Of a stretch of 64,000 bases of DNA, positions 1 through 8,180 are shown one piece after another (the stretch's first letter is position 1; every line of letters starts with the position of its first letter). The stretch is from Streptomyces asoensis (GTDB lineage: Bacteria > Actinomycetota > Actinomycetes > Streptomycetales > Streptomycetaceae), in contig NZ_BNEB01000001.1 of NCBI RefSeq assembly GCF_016860545.1, positions 620,001 to 684,000 on the forward strand. Reading direction: 5' to 3'. The notes under the pieces are model-generated. The model was given only the letters and a program-made list of their open reading frames with translations, did not search any database and had not been told where the DNA came from. Both the position numbers and the translations under genes were made by a program.

Positions 1-416
1 CCCGCTCCGTCGGCGACCGCGTCACCCGCCTCGACCGCTGGGAGCCGGACCTCAACTCGGCCGAACCGGACCGGATCACGGACATCACGAGCCCGGCCGC
101 GATCGGCCGCACCTACGGCCGGCTCGTCCTCGGCGACGCGCTCGCCGCCGGGGACCGCCGGCGCCTGACCGAGTGGATGCTCGGCACGGTGACCAGCGCC
201 AACCGCTTCCGGACCGGACTCCCTCCGACCTGGACGGTCGCCGACAAGACGGGCGGCGGCTGGTACGGCGCCAACAACGACGCCGGAGTCGCCTGGACCC
301 CGGACGGCGCCCCCGTCGTCCTGGTGGTCCAGCTGACCAAGCCGGACCGGGAGGCGGCCTACGACAACGAACTGATCGTGGAGACGGCGAAGCTGCTGGC
401 GCAGACGCTGGGTTAG
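1..416 (+). CDS. Class A beta-lactamase, 3' part only
   Basis: C-terminal ~137 residues of a serine beta-lactamase that hydrolyses beta-lactam rings in the periplasm or outside the cell. The reading frame is open from base 3. It contains the omega-loop motif RLDRWEPDLN, whose Glu is the general base (Ambler E166), and the KTGGG box (Ambler 234-236) in ADKTGGGWYGANND. The catalytic Ser-x-x-Lys and SDN motifs would lie upstream, outside the window. The TAG stop is at 414-416. The next gene is convergent, with only 9 bases between the stops. The assignment rests on two motifs in the right order and spacing; the gene looks intact over the visible part. Confidence 0.9.
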   Translation, partial: RSVGDRVTRLDRWEPDLNSAEPDRITDITSPAAIGRTYGRLVLGDALAAGDRRRLTEWMLGTVTSANRFRTGLPPTWTVADKTGGGWYGANNDAGVAWTPDGAPVVLVVQLTKPDREAAYDNELIVETAKLLAQTLG

Positions 417-425
417 GGACACCCC

Positions 426-1394
426 CTAGGCGCCGTTGGGCCCGAGCCGGACGCTGTCCGGGGTGCCGTTCGGCGAGGCACCCCGGGCGGCGGCCTCCCA
501 CAGCTGGTCGAAGCGGCGGATCAGCGGCTGGACCTCGTCGGCCCGGGCGTTCACCGTGGTCGACGTGTTCACGCTCAGCTGGTCGGCGTGGATCTCGTAC
601 GTCAGCACGCCGTCGAAGACGATGCAGTCGATCATCTTGCCGCGGCGCAGATAGAGCGGGAGCGCCTCCAGGGCCACCACCTGGACCTGGATGCCCATCT
701 CCCGCTGCTCGGCGCAGATCGGCTCCAGGGCGGCCAGTTCCTCGGGCTGTTTCACGATGAACAGGCGCCGGACGCGGATCTGCCGCTCGAGGATCGCCTC
801 GCGCTGGGCGGTCAGATAGCGTCCGGCCGGTTCGGTGTTCCAGAACCCGTCGTCGACGACGGTGGTGCTGATGGCGTCGATGCTGGTCCGCGCGCACTTG
901 GTGAGCGTGAGGAGCCAGTCGTGGTTCTCGCCCGCGCACTCGGCGCTGAGGTTGGTGAAGTCCTCCATCTGCGCGGCGAGCCGGTCGATCTCCGCGTGGG
1001 CGAACCCGTGCAGGATCTCGGGGCCCATGGAGACGACCTTCGTGGCGTGCTCGGCGAGCCGGGGCACCCCGTCGCCGCGCAGCTTCTCCACCTCGGTGAA
1101 GAGCTTCGTCGCCTCGCCTATGTCGGCGAACCGCTTGTCCACCGACTCCCTGAGTTCGGCCAGCTGGCTCACGAAGGACGCCAGGAACTGGACGATCAGC
1201 ACGATGCCGCCGCACAGCACCGAGAGCACGAGCTGCCACGGACCGTCCTCGTCGGACGGTCCGACGACATTGGTGAGCAGGAAGACGACGCCGCCCGCCA
1301 CCACGGTGATCAGGATCTTCTGCGTCACATGCCGGGCACCCTCGCCGTCGCGGATCCGGTCACCCCGGACGTACGAGTTCGTCGGTGCATTCAT
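426..1394 (-). CDS. Two-TM membrane-anchored protein of unknown function
   Basis: 322 aa. Two hydrophobic segments near the N-terminus (about residues 26-44 and 54-74) would anchor it in the membrane. A charged, probably helical stretch (about 80-150) follows, then a soluble C-terminal domain of about 170 residues. That domain contains the phrase ARTSIDAISTTVVDDGFWN and alternating beta/helix character reminiscent of phospholipase D-like folds, but no HKD catalytic motif is visible, so I assign no activity. It starts 52 bases downstream of the SCO2521-like gene stop and reads in the same direction, so it may be co-transcribed with that cassette. The stop is close to, and convergent with, the beta-lactamase stop. 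Confidence 0.75.
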   Translation of the reverse strand: MNAPTNSYVRGDRIRDGEGARHVTQKILITVVAGGVVFLLTNVVGPSDEDGPWQLVLSVLCGGIVLIVQFLASFVSQLAELRESVDKRFADIGEATKLFTEVEKLRGDGVPRLAEHATKVVSMGPEILHGFAHAEIDRLAAQMEDFTNLSAECAGENHDWLLTLTKCARTSIDAISTTVVDDGFWNTEPAGRYLTAQREAILERQIRVRRLFIVKQPEELAALEPICAEQREMGIQVQVVALEALPLYLRRGKMIDCIVFDGVLTYEIHADQLSVNTSTTVNARADEVQPLIRRFDQLWEAAARGASPNGTPDSVRLGPNGA

Positions 1395-1445
1395 CTCTCT
1401 TTCTCCCCCCGTCGGGATCGTGCGCGAGCAGGTGTAGTGATGCCG

Positions 1446-2408
1446 TCAGGACCGGGCCGGCGCGTCGCCCCGGATGAGGTTCTGGAGGGCCAGCTGGTCC
1501 CGGATGCGCTGTGCCATGGTGTTCCACTGCCTGCTGAACCCGGGGTGCCGCTCCAGCTCCTCCCAGAGCGGGCTCAGGGCGCGGTCCAGGCGCGCCCGGG
1601 GCATCCACAGGTGCAGCAGGTGGTCGACGAGCGGACGCAGGACCTTCAGCGCGGCCGCCTGGTTCTCGGAGCCGGGCGGCAGGCCGTCGAGCTTGTCGCC
1701 GACGGTCGTCAGCAGCCAGTCGTGCAGGGCCAGGTCCTCGCAGAGCGCGGCCGCCGCCAGGGGCGTGGTGCCCCGGGGCAGCCGGAGTTCGGCGATCCGC
1801 AGTCCCGAGCCGAGTTCGGTGAGGAGCGCCGAGGCCGGCTCGCCGTCGCCGGCGGGCGAGGCGGTCCAGCGCAGGCTGGTGTCGGTCGTGGTGAGCGGGG
1901 CGTCGTGGTCCAGGAGGTCGTGGCGGGAGATCCTCGCCAGCAGGCTCTCGGCGATCGAGCCGACGTCCAGCCGGTCCTGCTGGTGTCCGGTCAGGAAGCC
2001 CTCGGTGACCGACTTGCCGGGCAGCCGGCCGACCGGGACCAGAAGCCCGGGCCGGACCAGGTAGTACCCCCAGGGCCGGCGCCGATCGGGCCCCTCGGCC
2101 GGGGCGGAGAAGTACGCGGTCGACTGGAGAACGCGGCCTTCGACGAGCCCCGCGTGGGCCGTCACGGTGCCCACCGCGCGGACCTTGGCCCCGGTGGCGG
2201 TGGGCAGCAGGCAGTCGACGCCGGTGAGGACGCCGGGCGAGCAGGCGTGCCGGTTGGGGCGCCGGGAGGTCCGTACGGGTTCGTCGGCGCGCAGCCCCAG
2301 CAGCCGCACGGCGGTCGGTTCGTCCACCGCCCTGCGGTGGGGCAGCAGGCAGGTGCGCACCTCCCCGCAGGCGAGGACCGGACCGGAGGTCGTGCCCAGG
2401 CCGCCCAT
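1446..2408 (-). CDS. SCO2521-family protein, function unknown
   Basis: 320 aa. I recognise it as the family named after S. coelicolor SCO2521, which has no assigned role. No signal peptide, membrane segment or catalytic motif stands out. The N-terminal half is rich in short beta-like stretches (motif GVDCLLPTATG); the C-terminal half is Leu/Asp-rich and probably helical (HDWLLTTVGDKL, LRPLVDHLLHLWMPRARLD). The ATG at 2408 lies one base past the stop of the SCO2522-like gene, so translation is probably coupled. It is the last member of the five-gene cassette and is followed closely by the two-TM gene. Confidence 0.8.
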   Translation of the reverse strand: MGGLGTTSGPVLACGEVRTCLLPHRRAVDEPTAVRLLGLRADEPVRTSRRPNRHACSPGVLTGVDCLLPTATGAKVRAVGTVTAHAGLVEGRVLQSTAYFSAPAEGPDRRRPWGYYLVRPGLLVPVGRLPGKSVTEGFLTGHQQDRLDVGSIAESLLARISRHDLLDHDAPLTTTDTSLRWTASPAGDGEPASALLTELGSGLRIAELRLPRGTTPLAAAALCEDLALHDWLLTTVGDKLDGLPPGSENQAAALKVLRPLVDHLLHLWMPRARLDRALSPLWEELERHPGFSRQWNTMAQRIRDQLALQNLIRGDAPARS

Positions 2409-2409
2409 G

Positions 2410-3402
2410 TCACAGCCCCGGCGGGAACACGTAGGACGTGCGGTCCACGACGCCCGCGGGCACCGGGAAGCCCTCGCCGGCGGACCGCTCGGCGACCTGC
2501 GCGAGCGCCTCGGCCTCGACGTGGACCTGGTCGAGGATGACGCGTACGGCGTGTTCGACGGGCAGGAACCGGGACGGCAGGACGCTACAGGTGGCGTAGG
2601 CGGTGAAGGGCGTCGCGGAGGGGTTGAGCCGCAGGACCGGCGGCAGCGCGTCCCAGTCCGCGGGGAACGTGCCGTCCTCCCACCGCACGGGGGTCAGCAC
2701 GGCGGCGCCGTTGTGCCGCAGCAGCCCGAGCCGGACGAGCTGCCAGACAGCCGCGAGGAAGGCGCAGGACCAGGTGCGGCCGTCCTCGGGGCCGTTCCAC
2801 AGTTCGACGTCGAGGAAGACGGAGTGGCCGCGGGCCTCGGTCTCGCTGGGCGGCTGCCAGACGCCGGTGGCGTCGAGGGCGGCGGAGGTGCGCTGCGAGG
2901 GCGTGCGGCGGCCGTTGGTGAGCCAGCCGGTGCGGCCGACGGGCGGGCGGAAGCCGTTGCTGCCGGGCGGCGGGGACTCCACCAGCCGGTGCAGGACGGA
3001 CTCGGCGAGCACGGCCCGGTCGCGGTGGCGGGAGCCGTCGGCCGCGGGGCCGGCGCAGCCCGACTCGCGGGCCAGGTAGTCGATGGTCAGCCCGGCCTCG
3101 GCGGCCGCCTCCAGCAGGGGCGGGATCAGTTCGGCGGGGGTGGACAGCCGGGAGAAGTAGTCGTCGATCAGGAAGCAGGTGCTGATCCGGGGCCGGCGGC
3201 CCGGCGCGAGCGGGCCGAGGCCTGCCCGGGCGGCCTCCACCCAGGGCCGTACGGCGGCGAAGTGCCGGCGCAGCCTGGTGGGCCCCTCGGCGAAGTCCTC
3301 CATGTACAAGTGGCCCAATTCCAGGGAGAGATGGGAGAAGGGCACGGATTCGGTGCGCGGGTCGGCGCTGCTCTCCCGGAATGCGGTGCCCGGCCCTTTC
3401 AC
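2410..3402 (-). CDS. SCO2522-family protein, function unknown
   Basis: About 330 aa, matching the Streptomyces family named after SCO2522. The recognisable N-terminal block is SVPFSHLSLELGHLYMEDF, followed by STCFLIDDYF. There are no obvious membrane segments or nucleotide-binding motifs. I chose GTG at 3402 because it overlaps the upstream TGA as GTGA (3399-3402), the same 4-bp coupling used by the next gene up. A second GTG at 3345, just before the conserved block, is an alternative. The frame is open further upstream to 3810, but that part runs antisense to the real frame of the P-loop gene and is a shadow. Confidence 0.8.
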   Translation of the reverse strand: MKGPGTAFRESSADPRTESVPFSHLSLELGHLYMEDFAEGPTRLRRHFAAVRPWVEAARAGLGPLAPGRRPRISTCFLIDDYFSRLSTPAELIPPLLEAAAEAGLTIDYLARESGCAGPAADGSRHRDRAVLAESVLHRLVESPPPGSNGFRPPVGRTGWLTNGRRTPSQRTSAALDATGVWQPPSETEARGHSVFLDVELWNGPEDGRTWSCAFLAAVWQLVRLGLLRHNGAAVLTPVRWEDGTFPADWDALPPVLRLNPSATPFTAYATCSVLPSRFLPVEHAVRVILDQVHVEAEALAQVAERSAGEGFPVPAGVVDRTSYVFPPGL

Positions 3403-4325
3403 AACTGCCCCCAGAACTTGTCGTCGGTCAGCCGCTGCGCGAGGTCTCCGATGGCCTGCCAGGTCTCGTTGTTGGCGATCCGGCGGTCGTGCACGTCCTC
3501 GTCGGTGATGAGGCGTTCCTGCCACTGGAGCACGGGTTCCAGGGGAATGGACGCCAGCACCCTGGTCCTGCCGATGCCCCGGCCGGCCGCGAGTTCCTCG
3601 AGTTCCTTGTCGCACTGCCGCATCCACGCGTATTGCGCGGGCGACACCTGGGACCACAACGGCGACTCCAGATCGGGAACGGCGGCGCGGACGAACCGGA
3701 TGGCGCCGCCGAGCGCGTCCGGCGGGTGTCCGAAGGCCGTACCGGCTTGCACGATGCCCTGTTTGCCGAATACGAGTTCGGCCGCCGCCATGACGTGCTG
3801 GCGGGTCCACCGGTGATAGACGAGCCAGCGGTTCTTCAGGCGGCCGAGCCCGCCGCGCGGTGAGGTGGCGGCGAGGGCCAGGTCCATCGCATAACTGCGT
3901 CCGGCGCTCAGGTCGACGATGATGAGGTCGAATTCGCGTTTCAGCCGCAGCACGAGGTCCACACAGCGGTGCAGGTTCTCCTCGTCGGTGACGAATTCCC
4001 CGCCCGTGCGGTCGCCCGGCAGCAGCACCAGCCGTCCGGAGCCGCTGGGCCGGCCGCGCAGGACCGGGTGTTCGGTGCGCGCCCAGACGTCGACCCGCAG
4101 CGGCTCGCCGGTCTTGCCCTTCAGATAGGAGTGCAGCCCGCGCCCCTCGGCCTCGGAGAGGACGTCGGGCAGGTCGAAGACGGCGGCGGCGGTGGGCGAG
4201 CCGAAGTCGAAGTCCAGGTAGCAGACGTCGTCCCCGTCCAGGGCGCGGTGGTAGGCGAGGTTGGCGCTGGTGACGGAGCGGCCGGTGCCTCCCTTGTCGG
4301 AGGCGGCGAAGACGAGCACCGTCAC
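3399..4325 (-). CDS. SCO2523-family variant P-loop ATPase (ParA/MinD-like)
   Basis: 308 aa, SIMIBI-class P-loop protein. The N-terminus reads MTVLVFAASDKGGTGRSV. This is the deviant Walker A of ParA/MinD/ArsA proteins (KGGxGKS/T), but the usual phosphate-binding Lys before Ser is Arg. Further ParA-like signatures are CYLDFDFGSPT (switch-like Asp) and DLIIVDLSAGRS (Walker B). A MinD-like protein would dimerise on ATP and position or activate partners; here the partners are probably the cassette proteins, which is inference. The GTG at 4325 overlaps the preceding TGA as GTGA (4322-4325). Whether it hydrolyses nucleotide with Arg in the P-loop cannot be read from sequence. Confidence 0.85.
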   Translation of the reverse strand: MTVLVFAASDKGGTGRSVTSANLAYHRALDGDDVCYLDFDFGSPTAAAVFDLPDVLSEAEGRGLHSYLKGKTGEPLRVDVWARTEHPVLRGRPSGSGRLVLLPGDRTGGEFVTDEENLHRCVDLVLRLKREFDLIIVDLSAGRSYAMDLALAATSPRGGLGRLKNRWLVYHRWTRQHVMAAAELVFGKQGIVQAGTAFGHPPDALGGAIRFVRAAVPDLESPLWSQVSPAQYAWMRQCDKELEELAAGRGIGRTRVLASIPLEPVLQWQERLITDEDVHDRRIANNETWQAIGDLAQRLTDDKFWGQL

Positions 4326-6187
4326 ACCCCCAGGGCGTCGGCGCCCCGGGCGCGGGCCAGGGCGTAGAGCCGGGCCAGGACGCCGAGGGCGAGCGCGTGG
4401 GCGGTCCCGGGCTGTTTGTCGAGGAGCTGCCGGGCCCGGCGCAGGTCGGCCTCGATGCCCTTGATCTCCTCTCCCTGGGGGCTCTTGGGCGCGGGGGCGG
4501 GCTGCTCCAGCTGCTCCTTGCCGAAGAGGTGGGCCGCCTCGCTGAGCGCCGCCTGGGCGAGGGAGGTCATCTCCGGGCTGCGGATCGGATCCTGGTTGTA
4601 GAGGCCGTGGGCGGCGACCATGCACTCGGTGACGCGCTCGGTGATGCTCCAGGACAGCGGCCCGGTGCGCACCGGTGATTCCGGGTACACGGCGTGCACG
4701 TTGTCCCACAGGCCGACCCCGTCGCCCTCGCTGATCCGGCGCGCCCAGAGGTGGTCGAGGATGCTCTCGGCGAGGGAGAGCAGCCGGTCCTGGGAGCCGA
4801 TGTTCCGGGACAGGGCGCACAGCTGGATGGTGCGTTTGAGCAGCTGGGCCGAGAAGTCGGCCATCGTCCACTTCATGGCCGGGCCGATCTCCTCGCTGCC
4901 CAGCAGCGGCAGGGTGACTCCGGGGTTGTGCAGCCCGATCGCCGGGTCCTCGCGGGCCGTGCGGCTGGTGATGCGGCCGCGTTCGGCGAGGCGTTCCATG
5001 ACGGCGACGGTGCGGGTGAGGTCGTCGTCGGTGGCCCGGCGGCGCACCAGGTCGTGGACGAGGATCGAGGCCACGGAGAGGGAGAAGTACTCCGACTCCA
5101 GTTGCTGGAGCGTGGTGCGCCAGGGGATCTCCTCCAGCGGCCAGGTGGCGGCGTCGAAGCGGGCGATGCCGGACCAGTACTGCTGGGTGATCTCCCAGCG
5201 CAGCCGTAACGCGTCGGCGAGCCGCTGCTGTTCGGCGGTGAGCAGACCGAGGACGAGGGTGCGCTCGGAGGACAGGTCGGGGATGCCGTCGAGGGCGACG
5301 ACGGTGAAGTACAGGTACGGCACGGCCTTGGCCACGCCCTGGGGCTGTTTGCCGATGTCCTGGGCGGTCTGCGCCTCCACCTCGACCTCGGGGGCGCCCT
5401 TCACCAGGCTCCAGGCCCAGCCGCACTCGAACAGCCGGTTCTCGTTGCGGAGCTGGTCGGCGACGTCGGTGTCCAGACCGAGGGTGACGCTCTCGCTGAT
5501 GAGGGCGCGCAGCGACTTGAACCGTTCCTGGAAGCGCTGGAGGATCTGGCGGTCGGACAGCCTGCCCCGGCCGAGCAGCCGGGCGAGCGCCTGCCCCTGG
5601 TCGGAGCCGATGTCGACGACGTTGACGGTGAAGGAGCGCAGCAGGCTGACCATGGCGGCGGTCAGCCGGGCGCTGGTCGCCTCCCTCAGCTCGTCGATGC
5701 GGGCCAGCGTGCTCGCCCGCTGCGTCTTGCCCCGGTAGACCTTCAGGAAGCCGAGGGTGGCCAGGCACAGAGTGATCGACATGGAGTAGGAGTCGACGAC
5801 CCCGACCTGCTCCTGTTCCTCGGAGAGTTCCAGCTCCGGGTCCTCGGGGGCGAAGTAGTAGCCGCCGGCGAAGGTGGGGCTCTCCTCGCCGCGGTGCCTG
5901 TCCATGAAATCGCCGAGGATCTCCACGAGGTTCATGGGGATCTCGCTGGAGTCGCCCGCGTTCCGCAGGGCCCGTTCCACGTCCAGTTGTGTGGTGTCGG
6001 GGTCGTCCAGACGGAACGGCTCGATTTCCGTGGCGGGGTAGAGAAGGCAGAGCAGGCGCTCGGCGTCGGCGACGCTGCTACGGCCGCCCCATTCTCCCCA
6101 TTCCCATGCCCCGCTGTCGAAGGAATGGCGCGCGATGGCCTGCCACACTTCGAGCAGATTCTGTCTCGGTTTGATCTGCACGCCCAT
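4322..6187 (-). CDS. SCO2524-family protein, function unknown
   Basis: About 621 aa, largely alpha-helical by composition, with no signal peptide and no clear transmembrane helix. It belongs to the family named after SCO2524. Recognisable stretches are RQNLLEVWQAIARHSF near the start and GLHNPGVTLPLLGSEEIG around the middle. No catalytic motif was found. I chose ATG 6187 because GGTGA lies five bases upstream; a GTG at 6196 is possible. The stop overlaps the P-loop gene start by 4 bp, so the two are almost certainly made together. The large helical body would fit a scaffold or partner for the P-loop protein, but that is a guess. Confidence 0.8.
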   Translation of the reverse strand: MGVQIKPRQNLLEVWQAIARHSFDSGAWEWGEWGGRSSVADAERLLCLLYPATEIEPFRLDDPDTTQLDVERALRNAGDSSEIPMNLVEILGDFMDRHRGEESPTFAGGYYFAPEDPELELSEEQEQVGVVDSYSMSITLCLATLGFLKVYRGKTQRASTLARIDELREATSARLTAAMVSLLRSFTVNVVDIGSDQGQALARLLGRGRLSDRQILQRFQERFKSLRALISESVTLGLDTDVADQLRNENRLFECGWAWSLVKGAPEVEVEAQTAQDIGKQPQGVAKAVPYLYFTVVALDGIPDLSSERTLVLGLLTAEQQRLADALRLRWEITQQYWSGIARFDAATWPLEEIPWRTTLQQLESEYFSLSVASILVHDLVRRRATDDDLTRTVAVMERLAERGRITSRTAREDPAIGLHNPGVTLPLLGSEEIGPAMKWTMADFSAQLLKRTIQLCALSRNIGSQDRLLSLAESILDHLWARRISEGDGVGLWDNVHAVYPESPVRTGPLSWSITERVTECMVAAHGLYNQDPIRSPEMTSLAQAALSEAAHLFGKEQLEQPAPAPKSPQGEEIKGIEADLRRARQLLDKQPGTAHALALGVLARLYALARARGADALGV

Positions 6188-6232
6188 CCCCCTCACCCGG
6201 GCCCGTCACCATGGAAAAGTATGTCCGGCAGT

Positions 6233-7018
6233 TCACTCCTCGTGCCGGGCTTTTCGTTTCCCGCAGGCCAGGATCATACCCGTGTAACCGTCCCTCACCA
6301 GCTGCTGCGGATTGGCCGTGCGATGGATCTCGACATCTTCGGCGTATGCGCCGAGAACCGTCCGCACCTCGGATTCGTCGATATCGCGGGCCGGGAACCT
6401 GTGGGCGCCGACCTGATATCCCTCGGAATGCTCCATGAAAGCGGCGGCGAAAGGCGCGCCGGATTTCAGGGCGTTCATGAAACACCCCACGCCGCGCCGG
6501 AACTCGGCGAGGGAGGTGGTGATGGACTCGGCGACGAAGAACATGGTGCCGAGGTCCCAGCGGCGCTCGTCGGCACAGAGATCGAAGAGACTGCCCGGCT
6601 CGGGCTGCCCCACGGCCTCCTTGAACCGGACCCGGGGTGCCATGTCGAGCGTGGCATATGCCTCGTCCTTGCACAGGACGTTCCAGAACTGGTCCCAGTG
6701 GGGGGCGTAGTCCGGGCACTGGCCACGGAGATAGTCCAGATTGCGGGCCGACCGCTCCAGAAGCGTGATCCGGTCGCACCAGGGAAGCATGGCGAGAGCG
6801 GGATAGAGATTGGGCCCGGCCCCGACGTCGATACCGGAAGCGACCCGCCCGCCGCCCCGGAAGTGATCACTGAAGTGATCGCGCACGTGGGAGAGAATCT
6901 CCTCGTCGACAGCCTGCATCTCGAGGTAATTGTGACTGATGTACACACGGGGATCGAAGGCGTCCCACAGCACATCGTCATTCAGCTCTTGGTCAGCGGC
7001 AGGCGGTACCGAGGTCAT
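6233..7018 (-). CDS. SCO2525-family SAM-dependent methyltransferase
   Basis: 261 aa class I methyltransferase of the NNMT/PNMT/TEMT type (small-molecule N- or S-methyltransferases). The SAM-binding motif I is GIDVGAGPNLYPA; motif II-like acidic residue follows in ITLLERS, and DLGTMFFVAESIT resembles the NNMT post-motif helix region. An N-terminal Tyr-rich lid (DPRVYISHNY) is typical of this group. It is the first gene of the cassette. An extended -10-like TACGCT ends five bases before the ATG with no Shine-Dalgarno sequence, so the mRNA may be leaderless. The substrate is unknown; the linked P-loop and SCO2522/2524 proteins suggest a dedicated role. Confidence 0.85.
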   Translation of the reverse strand: MTSVPPAADQELNDDVLWDAFDPRVYISHNYLEMQAVDEEILSHVRDHFSDHFRGGGRVASGIDVGAGPNLYPALAMLPWCDRITLLERSARNLDYLRGQCPDYAPHWDQFWNVLCKDEAYATLDMAPRVRFKEAVGQPEPGSLFDLCADERRWDLGTMFFVAESITTSLAEFRRGVGCFMNALKSGAPFAAAFMEHSEGYQVGAHRFPARDIDESEVRTVLGAYAEDVEIHRTANPQQLVRDGYTGMILACGKRKARHEE

Positions 7019-7139
7019 GATTCAGCGTAGCAGGACGCATGGGTCTTGAAGGAGTGCGTGCACCGGGCAATGATGGAGATCAGATACGCAAATCGCACTG
7101 ACTCCAATTCGATTTGTCGACACTTCACAAGGGGACCGC
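7019..7139. promoter_or_regulatory. Divergent promoter region, methyltransferase cassette versus GNAT gene
   Basis: This 121-bp intergenic region is clearly less GC-rich than its surroundings. On the plus strand TTGAAG (7046-7051) is followed after 17 bases by AATGAT (7069-7074), a plausible housekeeping promoter for the acetyltransferase gene. On the minus strand TACGCT (7024-7029) sits directly before the cassette start at 7018, as expected for a leaderless transcript. Both are motif readings only; no start site is known. Confidence 0.45.
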
Positions 7140-7658
7140 ATGAATCCTCTTCCCGGAGACCGTTCTCCGTCGGGCACCGGTTCGACATTGAGCCAGATGT
7201 CCGGAGAAAGACCCTTACGGATCAGAGCGGTCACCGAGGCGGATCTGCCTCATATCGTGCGGCTCGACGCCGACGCCTTCCCGCACGGTCCCTACCCGTT
7301 CTTCGTCCTGCGCCAACTCCTCACCGCCTGCACCGGCCTCGTCTACGTCGTGGACGACGGCTCGGACCTCTACGGATACGTGCTCGGCACCGCGCCGAAC
7401 GACGCGCAGAGCTGGGTCCTGAGCCTCGCCATCACCCCCCGGCTGCGCGGCAAGGGCTTCGGCCGGGAACTGATGACGAGACTGCTCGGCCAGCTGCGCG
7501 CCAAGGGCGCCCACTCGGTCCGGCTCTCCGTGGAACCGCGCAACGACTCGGCCATCGCGCTCTACCGTTCCCTGGGCTTCGTCGCCGATCCCGGCGGGCC
7601 GCACCCGGACTACTTCGGCCCCGGCGAGGACCGTCTCCTCATGACCCTGGCCCTGTGA
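7140..7658 (+). CDS. GNAT family N-acetyltransferase
   Basis: 172 aa. It transfers acetyl from acetyl-CoA to an amine substrate that is not predictable here. The fold signatures are LSLAITPRLRGKGFGREL (motif A, with the acetyl-CoA pyrophosphate loop RxxGxG/A) and VEPRNDSAIALYRSLGF (motif B, RimI-like). The similarity to RimI suggests protein N-terminal or small-amine acetylation. AGGGG lies five bases before the ATG. A second Met at 7197 begins the conserved domain, so the first ~19 residues are uncertain. The end overlaps the convergent phosphatase-like gene by 20 bp. Confidence 0.85.
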   Translation: MNPLPGDRSPSGTGSTLSQMSGERPLRIRAVTEADLPHIVRLDADAFPHGPYPFFVLRQLLTACTGLVYVVDDGSDLYGYVLGTAPNDAQSWVLSLAITPRLRGKGFGRELMTRLLGQLRAKGAHSVRLSVEPRNDSAIALYRSLGFVADPGGPHPDYFGPGEDRLLMTLAL

Positions 7659-8100
7659 GCCCACCGAAACCGCGTACGTACCGGCGCTGCCAGGGGGTCT
7701 CCACCGCGTGCCGGTCGTAGTGCCGGCGGACGAAGTCCACCGCCTCCTGCGCGGGGACGCCGTCCAGCACCGCCAGACAGGCCAGGGCCGTTCCGGTGCG
7801 GCCGCGGCCGCCGTGGCAGGCGATCTCGACCCGTTCGTCGGCCGCGCGCCGCCATGCCTGCGTGAGGACCTCGCGGGCCCGCGCACGGTCGGCCGGGAGC
7901 CGGAAGTCGGGCCAGCGCAGCCAGTGCGACTCCCACGGCGGGCTCGGGGGCCGCGCGCCGAGCAGGTAGACGCCGAACGCCGGGGCGGGAGCCGCCGGAT
8001 CGAGCGGGCGGCGCAGACCGCGGCCCCGGACCAGGCGGCCCGACGGCAGGACGAGCACCCCGGGCTGCCCGGCGCTCCAGGCCCACGCGTCACTCTTCAT
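7639..8100 (-). CDS. Protein tyrosine / dual-specificity phosphatase-like protein
   Basis: 153 aa cytoplasmic protein with the signature IACHGGRGRTGTA, which matches the Cys-x5-Arg-Thr/Ser P-loop of tyrosine and dual-specificity phosphatases (nucleophile Cys in CHGGRGRTG). The upstream general-acid loop is probably RWPDFRLP. It would remove phosphate from phosphotyrosine or phosphoserine residues by a cysteinyl-phosphate intermediate. It is convergent with the GNAT gene and the two 3' ends overlap. The start at 8100 is supported by GGGGCG upstream, which is a modest ribosome site. The substrate is unknown. Confidence 0.8.
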   Translation of the reverse strand: MKSDAWAWSAGQPGVLVLPSGRLVRGRGLRRPLDPAAPAPAFGVYLLGARPPSPPWESHWLRWPDFRLPADRARAREVLTQAWRRAADERVEIACHGGRGRTGTALACLAVLDGVPAQEAVDFVRRHYDRHAVETPWQRRYVRGFGGLTGPGS

Positions 8101-8131
8101 CGCCCCATTCGAACGCGGTCCCGGCTCCCAG

Positions 8132-8157
8132 GCAACCGATTCCGCCCGACCCGTGGT
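8132..8157 (+). promoter_or_regulatory. Candidate ECF-type promoter of the sigma factor gene
   Basis: GCAACC (8132-8137) and CGTGGT (8152-8157) resemble the AAC-type -35 and CGT-type -10 elements read by ECF sigma factors, and lie just upstream of a sigma factor gene, which would fit autoregulation. The spacing (14 bases between hexamers) is slightly short, so this is tentative. Confidence 0.3.
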
Positions 8158-8180
8158 CCGGAGGGTGAGGAGGGTGCTTG

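Noticed and set aside
2410..3810. Longer start for the SCO2522-like gene
   Set aside because: The added 136 residues overlap the P-loop gene in another frame; GTG 3402 with a GTGA overlap is more consistent.
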